A DNA stretch of 64,000 nucleotides from NCBI RefSeq assembly GCF_023715415.1, contig NZ_JAMBOB010000001.1, forward strand, positions 62,001 to 126,000, written 5' to 3'. This stretch comes from Neobacillus niacini. GTDB taxonomy: Bacteria > Bacillota > Bacilli > Bacillales > Cytobacillaceae. Numbering within the stretch: the first letter of the stretch is position 1; each line of letters opens with the position of its first letter. Positions 58,896 through 64,000 of the stretch are shown one piece after another. Under the pieces are notes generated by a model. The model did no database searches and had not been told where the DNA came from. It was given only the letters and a program-made list of their open reading frames with translations. Position numbers and translations under genes: made by a program.

Positions 58896-60434
58896 CTACC
58901 TACTTTTTTTATATTCAGAAGGTGTTGTTCTCATAATTTTCTTAAAAACTTGACCAAAATATCTTGCATCAAGAAATCCTACCATTAATGAGACTTCGTT
59001 CGCTTTCAAATCAGTAGTAGTTAAGAGCTTTTGTGCCACCTCAATCCGTTTTTCTGTTAAGAAATTACTAAGATTTTCCCCCGTATCCCTTTTAAAGGTC
59101 CGGCTTAAATAACTAACACTAACATCAAGTTGTTCTGCAATAAACTGTGCATTTATATCTGGATTCGCATAATGTTGTTCAATAATTCGCTTTGCCTGCT
59201 CAACTACACCTATGTTATTTTTATTCATTGTTTCGTAAAGATGTTTTTTTACCTTCACACAGGTTTGCTTCATAAATTCAAGTAGTTGATCAAAGGTTTT
59301 ACACCGTTCAAGTTGTTCATATCCAACGGTCATTGAAAAATTTTTATCCCATTTTGCAACGACTAACCCTAGTTTAATTAATAACTCTAAGCAAAGATTT
59401 AATACTAACTGTCTATCAAATGTGTATTTTAGCTCCTTGAATAGTGCCTCAATTTCAAGCAGAATCTTCTCAAGTTCCCATTCTTCAAACTTTTCAATAA
59501 AGCTCGATAATTTTGCTGAGAAATTATTGTTATAAAGTTTTGTGCTAGTTTCAGAATAAATATGAATTTTTCCTTTCCCAACAAAATAACTCCGTGATAA
59601 TGCTGTGATAGTTTGTAAGTAAGAGGAGTGTAAGGTGTTGATAGAAGTAAACATTCCTCCAATACCAATTGAAACATGAGTGCGATCCTCAAAAGAAAAA
59701 TAACTCAATATATTCTCAGCAATATCTTTTAATCGTGTTTCTACCACTTTATCTGGCATTAATAATGAGAATGAAGGTATTACCAAAAGTTGTTGATCAT
59801 GCGTTACAAATCTTGCTTCCATATTTTTTGTTCGTAATAAGTCCTTAATTGATTTTAAAACACTATCATTTTGTGTATCACTATCCATTTCTACTGTTAC
59901 CACGGCACCTTTTCCAGGCGTAAGATCGATGCTTTGTTTAATATTTTGTGGTACTATCCCCTTAACCGTCATTTCATATAATATTGATTGTTCAATAATG
60001 GGAATACTCTCTTGAAGAGCATTTTCCAAATATTCATAGTTTTTCTCTTTATCTCTTTTTTGTTCTATGGTATTTACAGCATTTTTAATCACTACCATTA
60101 CTTCTTCGACGACTGTTGGTTTAAGTAAATAATCATAAACGCCATATTTAAAGGCTTCTTTAGCAAATGTAAACTCATCATATCCTGACAAGAGAATCAT
60201 TAAGATTTCTTTATGATTTTGATGAACGAACTCTGCCAATTCTAGGCCTGTATGTCCTGGCATAACAATATCAGACACTACTATATCTGGCTTAAGTTCA
60301 TTAATTAGTTTTTTTCCTTCGTAACCATTCGACGCCATTCCACAAATTTCGCAACCAAGGGCTGGCCAATCGATTTTTTCAGATAATCCTTTACTAATAA
60401 ATGGTTCATCGTCAATAATAAGTACTTTCAACAT
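58896..60434 (-). CDS. Response regulator, YesN type (receiver plus AraC HTH)
   Basis: 512 residues. Receiver with the phospho-acceptor Asp55 in VVSDIVMPG and conserved IDDEP and KP ending the domain. Central helical linker, then a C-terminal AraC-type double helix-turn-helix (DINAQFIAEQLDVSVSYLSR and ANEVSLMVGFLDARYFGQ). It works with the sensor kinase whose stop overlaps its start by one base. Probably activates nearby transport and glycosidase genes. Confidence 0.92.
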   Translation of the reverse strand: MLKVLIIDDEPFISKGLSEKIDWPALGCEICGMASNGYEGKKLINELKPDIVVSDIVMPGHTGLELAEFVHQNHKEILMILLSGYDEFTFAKEAFKYGVYDYLLKPTVVEEVMVVIKNAVNTIEQKRDKEKNYEYLENALQESIPIIEQSILYEMTVKGIVPQNIKQSIDLTPGKGAVVTVEMDSDTQNDSVLKSIKDLLRTKNMEARFVTHDQQLLVIPSFSLLMPDKVVETRLKDIAENILSYFSFEDRTHVSIGIGGMFTSINTLHSSYLQTITALSRSYFVGKGKIHIYSETSTKLYNNNFSAKLSSFIEKFEEWELEKILLEIEALFKELKYTFDRQLVLNLCLELLIKLGLVVAKWDKNFSMTVGYEQLERCKTFDQLLEFMKQTCVKVKKHLYETMNKNNIGVVEQAKRIIEQHYANPDINAQFIAEQLDVSVSYLSRTFKRDTGENLSNFLTEKRIEVAQKLLTTTDLKANEVSLMVGFLDARYFGQVFKKIMRTTPSEYKKSR

Positions 60435-62191
60435 CAGGCTCCCTCCCTTCTTATAGGTAAAGTCAGCTCAAACGAGGTTCCGACGTTAAGATTACTTTCA
60501 ATCTTTAAACCATTATCATCACCAAATAATAATTGAATCCGGTTTTGAACATTTAATATCCCATTTCCTGTTCCTCTGTTGTCATCAAGATTTACATATC
60601 TACCCTTTGAAAGAGAGGCTACAGTATTTTCATCCATACCTACTCCATTATCTAAAACTTCAATGTGTAATTTATTATTTTTTATTTTGGCATTGATAAA
60701 TAAATATCCGTTACCAATTTTCTTTTCAATTCCATGAATCATAGAATTTTCAACGATTGGCTGCAGAATCAGTTTTGGAACTAAACAATTTTTAGCCTCT
60801 GGATCAACGTTAACAGAATAATGAATTCTGTCTTGAAACCTAATTTTTTGAATCGTCATATAATCATCAATATAATAAATCTCTTCTTCGAGTCTAATGA
60901 ACTCCCCATTATTAGTAATACTTTTTTTCAACAGCCTGCTTAATGAGGTTGTCATTTTACTAACTTCATCTGATTTCCCAAATTGTGCCATCCAATTAAT
61001 TGTGTCTAGAGTATTATAAAGAAAATGTGGATTTATTTGGGCTCGAAGTGCTCTTAGCTGTGCGTCTTTTTCATTTATATCCTTCTGATAGATGTCCGAA
61101 ATCAAGTTGTTAATTTTACTCATCATTCTATTAAAGCTTTCGCCAACTCTTCCAAGCTCATCCGAACGGTCGATTTGAAGCTGAACATTGAAGTTATCTT
61201 TTTCAACCTCATCCATTACCAAACTTAATTTATTTAAAGGTCTAACAATATAATTAGTACTTATCCAAATAATAATGATTCCAATAATGATCGCTACTAT
61301 TCCAATTAGAAAGATGGTCTTACCAATAAGTGCAGGACCTTCCGAAATCTCTTTCAAACTTATTATAGAAATGATTTTCCACCCTGTTAATTCAGATTGA
61401 TAATTGTTTATTATCATTTTCCCAGAATCCGGGATTTCAATTAATGTATCGGTATTGGCTAAATGTTTAGATGAATTTGACAGCCATGAGGTAACGGCTC
61501 TTAATTCCTTATCATTTGAATTAGATATAACCACATTATTTTCTTTATCCAGTATAATGATATGTCTTTCTTCAGTTGGATCAAATTTCTGAATCCGCTC
61601 CTGTAAATATGCTTTATCCATAGACATTGTTAGATAACCAATGACTTTCATTTTATAAGAGTGTATATCGTAAATTGTCCGATTAGCTGTAATCACAGAC
61701 TTCTCAACGCTCCAAGTGACTTTTCCACTTGAATCATAGATCTCGGGACGTAATGTATTAAAAAATTCATAGTTATTGTTATTAACACTTCTTCTTAAAT
61801 TGACTCTTAATCCTTCAGTGTCATAAAGATAGACAAGATCGACTTCATTGAACATAACTGTTTCATCTGTTATTTTGGATAATAAGTTTTTATTTAAGAG
61901 GTTTTTTTCTTTACTATTTTGGTATGCATCTGGCAATATCCCTTGTACATCATTGTTGAAAGTTACACCATCCATCACACGATTAAAGGATTCCACCATA
62001 TTATCTATACTTTTACTAATTTGCATGACCATTACAGTATTATATCTAATTGCCTCATTAATCTGGATTTTTATAGCAATTGTATAGGTAATAATTGCAG
62101 TCAATCCAATTATTAGACTGATACTTAGAGCATTCTGGAATAACAATTGATTTTTCAAATGGCGAAATCTTAAGAAACGATTAAACTTCAT
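60434..62191 (-). CDS. Sensor histidine kinase, YesM type
   Basis: 585 residues from the ATG at 62191 (a further ATG at 62218 lacks a site). An N-terminal transmembrane segment, an extracellular sensor of about 230 residues, a second membrane segment, a HAMP domain, and the family-specific HisKA_7 motif with His389 in RAQINPHFLYNTLD, then HATPase with DNGVGMDENT. Senses a carbohydrate outside the cell and phosphorylates the YesN-type partner. The start codon lies inside the end of an upstream small ORF, suggesting translational coupling. Confidence 0.9.
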   Translation of the reverse strand: MKFNRFLRFRHLKNQLLFQNALSISLIIGLTAIITYTIAIKIQINEAIRYNTVMVMQISKSIDNMVESFNRVMDGVTFNNDVQGILPDAYQNSKEKNLLNKNLLSKITDETVMFNEVDLVYLYDTEGLRVNLRRSVNNNNYEFFNTLRPEIYDSSGKVTWSVEKSVITANRTIYDIHSYKMKVIGYLTMSMDKAYLQERIQKFDPTEERHIIILDKENNVVISNSNDKELRAVTSWLSNSSKHLANTDTLIEIPDSGKMIINNYQSELTGWKIISIISLKEISEGPALIGKTIFLIGIVAIIIGIIIIWISTNYIVRPLNKLSLVMDEVEKDNFNVQLQIDRSDELGRVGESFNRMMSKINNLISDIYQKDINEKDAQLRALRAQINPHFLYNTLDTINWMAQFGKSDEVSKMTTSLSRLLKKSITNNGEFIRLEEEIYYIDDYMTIQKIRFQDRIHYSVNVDPEAKNCLVPKLILQPIVENSMIHGIEKKIGNGYLFINAKIKNNKLHIEVLDNGVGMDENTVASLSKGRYVNLDDNRGTGNGILNVQNRIQLLFGDDNGLKIESNLNVGTSFELTLPIRREGA

Positions 62192-62318
62192 ATTCCTGCA
62201 CCGTGTCTTCCAGTTCATATAAAAATTTTTTAAAAGATACCTTTGCTTTTATATTTAAAACTTCAAGATGCTTACTAAATTCACTTAGTTTATAAAATCC
62301 TTGAAGTAATCCCTTCAT
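62181..62318 (-). CDS. 45-residue ORF coupled to the kinase, possible YesL/DUF624 remnant
   Basis: An ATG at 62318 follows a strong AAGGAGAATAAGG site. The frame reads MKGLLQGFYKLSEF, like the start of DUF624 (YesL) membrane proteins that sit before yesMN in B. subtilis. The expected membrane helices are missing and the C-terminal part is charged (KKFLYELEDTVQEYEV). Its stop TAA overlaps the kinase ATG by eight bases or so. Either a deleted yesL that still drives kinase translation, or a real small protein. DUF624 likeness is inferred from about 14 residues. Confidence 0.45.
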   Translation of the reverse strand: MKGLLQGFYKLSEFSKHLEVLNIKAKVSFKKFLYELEDTVQEYEV

Positions 62319-62610
62319 CCTTATTCTCCTTTTTAGAGCACTTCTATTATGAAAACCATATTATTTATCTTAATATAACAAAATTCACTCAAATAGATAA
62401 GTGCTTGACACCTTCCAATAACTTAACAAAATTGTTGTTGTATATTATTTGCCCTGTGGGTGTGGGTAACCAGAATTGCCGAAAATTTGCCGAAATACTC
62501 AGTAATACCTAATTAATTTAATTGTATTGGATTTATTTTAAATCACAAAAAGGCTTGATAAATTAGCAACTTGTAAAGTTTATTACCGTCAATATTACCA
62601 TTTTCATACT
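62319..62610. other. Intergenic region at the right island end
   Basis: Upstream of the two-component operon. No convincing promoter boxes; a TATATT is the best candidate on the minus strand. The sequence TTGCCGAAAATTTGCCGAAA is an imperfect direct repeat. No integrase frame. Confidence 0.35.
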
Positions 62611-62667
62611 TTTCCTAAACTGTAGGTCGGAGGTTCGAATCCTCTTCGGGACGTCAAAAAGCCTTGA
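62611..62667 (+). repeat. attR: 57-bp direct repeat, tRNA-Arg 3' end copy
   Basis: Identical to 39200-39256, covering the 3' 43 bases of tRNA-Arg and the first 14 bases behind it. No 5' half of the tRNA precedes it, so it is not a gene. Confidence 0.9.
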
Positions 62668-62688
62668 TTGTTTTTTCAAGGCTTTTTA
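62656..62688 (+). terminator. Duplicate tRNA terminator at attR
   Basis: AAAAAGCCTTGA / TCAAGGCTTTTT arms with an eight-base loop, five bases or so longer than in the left copy. Confidence 0.75.
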
Positions 62689-62866
62689 TATTTTGTTAAT
62701 GAATAGTAAATGAAGATTAAAAGTGCCCTGCACTTTCTTTGGTTCAGGTGGTCCATGTTATCTCTATGCAAGTAACAGGCTTTAATGTGTTTAATAAAAC
62801 GTGTGAATAGGGTCAATGCAAAATAACTCGGTATTTTGGTATCTTCCATGTACTTCTAAAAACACT

Positions 62867-63172
62867 CTAGGCTCCACCTGCATATTTCACGCTCCTTAAA
62901 ATACTAGGTTTCAACGCTGGCTTTATATCATCGATTATTACCAAATCTACTGGTTTTCGAAATCGGTCTTCAAGATTGAATTTTAATTCAATGTAGTTAT
63001 CAAAAGACAATTTAGAAGGGTCAAATTCGACTAACACGTCAATATCACTGCTATCTTTTTGTTCTTCTCGGCTATAAGACCCAAATATACCAATTCGTTT
63101 TACACCGTATTTTTCTTTCCACGCATTTAAATTTTTCGATAATTCTTCTAGGATTTCTTGTTGTGATAGCAT
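62867..63172 (-). CDS. MNT-type nucleotidyltransferase (MntA-like)
   Basis: 101 residues from the ATG at 63172; an upstream in-frame ATG at 63187 exists. Minimal nucleotidyltransferase fold: GIFGSYSREEQ and SSDIDVLVEF give the G-S and D-x-D catalytic motif, and a later VDLVIIDDIKP provides the third acidic residue. Members usually are antitoxins of type VII HEPN-MNT systems, which AMPylate the HEPN toxin. No intact HEPN gene follows; only a 24-codon frame (RVFLEVHGRYQN-like) ends soon after. Right outside the island. Confidence 0.7.
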   Translation of the reverse strand: MLSQQEILEELSKNLNAWKEKYGVKRIGIFGSYSREEQKDSSDIDVLVEFDPSKLSFDNYIELKFNLEDRFRKPVDLVIIDDIKPALKPSILRSVKYAGGA

Positions 63173-63346
63173 CAATATCACCACCATTTATTTCATTTGT
63201 GTTATTATACCCATCTTTTATATATTCTCCAAAGAATGGAAAAAGCCTTGTTTCTAATCAAGGCTTCTTATTTATATATTTTTATAATTCAAAAGCAATA
63301 CAAGATGTTGTTTACTATCTATCAACTTAGTGGGTGGTTAATCATA

Positions 63347-64000
63347 TTAATTAAACAGTTTGTAAATCAGTGGAAGAATTATAGAGGTAAGAATTGCAGC
63401 GGCACCCATTGCTACACTGGACACAGCTCCTTGTAATCTACCTTCTGTTACCGCCTGGCTAGTACCGATACCATGTGACACAGTTCCAATTCCCAGACCG
63501 CGTGAGATTGGATCGTGAATCTTAAATAATGTTAAGCACAGTGAGCCAAAGGCAGCTCCAAAGATTCCTGCAGTAATCACAAGTACTGCAGCTAATGTCG
63601 GATCTCCACCAATAATAGGAACGATTTCAATTGCCACTGGGGTCGTAACTGCCTTAACAGCAGAAGTAGCCTGTATCCTTTCTGAAAGATTAAGCATCTT
63701 TGAGATCCCTATAGCAGAAGCTATTGTAGCAAGACTCCCTACAGTTAACCCTACAGAAACTTGTATGGCTTTTTCCCTAATTACGAGGCGATTTTTGTAC
63801 ATAGGAACAGCCAGCGCTACTGTCGCAGGACCCAGCAAGTAAGTTAACCATTCTTTAGCCGGTGTATATTGTTCATAATTTATATCCACTATCCTTAAAA
63901 CGATTATAACTAAAATCGTTGTTAACAATACTGGAGTCGTAAAAGGGTTGGAGATGTGTCTATATAAAACCCTTGGACCGATATAGATAAGTAAAGTTAA
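63347..64000 (-). CDS. lrgB: LrgB/CidB-family membrane protein, 5' end outside the window
   Basis: Reads open to the window edge, at least 217 residues of the C-terminal part. Multi-spanning membrane protein with family landmarks: YLLGPATVALAVPMYKNR, SAVKAVTTPVAIEI, GGDPTLAAVLVI and SRGLGIGTVSHGIGTSQA, the GTxSHGxGT motif. Partner of LrgA/CidA in holin-like control of murein hydrolases or pyruvate/glycolate transport. The start codon is not seen; an lrgA/cidA partner may lie beyond the edge. The symbol is for the family, not a firm orthologue. Confidence 0.85.
   Translation of the reverse strand, partial: LTLLIYIGPRVLYRHISNPFTTPVLLTTILVIIVLRIVDINYEQYTPAKEWLTYLLGPATVALAVPMYKNRLVIREKAIQVSVGLTVGSLATIASAIGISKMLNLSERIQATSAVKAVTTPVAIEIVPIIGGDPTLAAVLVITAGIFGAAFGSLCLTLFKIHDPISRGLGIGTVSHGIGTSQAVTEGRLQGAVSSVAMGAAAILTSIILPLIYKLFN

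Noticed and set aside
62440..62520. A plus-strand open stretch ending KFAEILSNT, considered as an integrase tail
   Set aside because: Only about 18 codons, no catalytic motif and no longer frame upstream. It cannot be told from chance.

Overview
The window looks like chromosome of a low-GC, endospore-forming Firmicute of the family Bacillaceae (Bacillus/Neobacillus-like). The evidence is conserved gene order and content. The block lexA-yneA-yneB-ynzC-tkt-sirA-yneF and the block mutS-mutL...miaA-hfq-spoVK-hflX-ynbB-glnR-glnA both follow the Bacillus subtilis arrangement. Sporulation and germination genes are present: a gerA-type operon, spoVK, sirA and a Spo0E-like phosphatase. Operator sites for LexA and GlnR sit where they are expected.

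Layout. (1) 0-6.4 kb: end of a sugar-ABC/RraA-like unit, an unknown two-gene SPFH-like/SH3 membrane unit, and a 'graveyard' with three decayed genes (alpha/beta hydrolase start, LysR start, VanY-type carboxypeptidase with an internal deletion). (2) 6.4-10.4 kb: germinant-receptor operon led by an unannotated 41-residue membrane peptide. (3) 10.5-10.7 kb: a complete selenocysteine tRNA gene (selC) with its own -10 box and terminator. (4) 10.9-38.2 kb: the conserved core, with cytochrome c maturation genes, a heterodimeric ABC exporter, transketolase, the SOS genes, glutamine synthetase and its regulator, Hfq, MiaA, MreBH and MutS/MutL. A 52-bp tandem repeat lies between mreBH and the next gene. 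(5) 39.2-62.7 kb: a 23.4-kb catabolic island in a tRNA-Arg(CCU) gene, flanked by a perfect 57-bp direct repeat of the tRNA 3' end. (6) 62.8-64 kb: a lone MNT-type nucleotidyltransferase and the 3' part of an lrgB/cidB-family gene.

How the island works. Its left part is an AraC regulator divergent from two Gfo/Idh/MocA oxidoreductases and a ThuA-like protein, probably for sugar oxidation. The centre is a glycerol-3-phosphate regulon on the minus strand: glpP, glpK, glpD, a ROK regulator and a TRAP transporter (dctPQM). The leaders of glpK, glpD and dctP share one attenuator design, with a conserved box followed by a terminator hairpin. GlpP is the natural candidate antiterminator. The TRAP operon therefore appears to be a member of the glp regulon, in a locus that has no glpF. 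A fourth leader lies past dctM, followed by a dctP gene reduced to its first codons fused to its 3' flank, which is a scar of an ancestral operon duplication. The right part has a YesM/YesN-type two-component system next to a GPH sugar symporter, a GH31 glycosidase and an orphan sugar-binding lipoprotein. No integrase is visible.

The most novel points are the TRAP transporter under glp-type attenuation and its decayed duplicate, the tRNA-Arg island, the selC gene plus a degenerate selC-like fragment inside the island, the 52-bp repeat array, and a small coupled ORF before the sensor kinase. All assignments come from reading the sequence and family knowledge; no database search was run.
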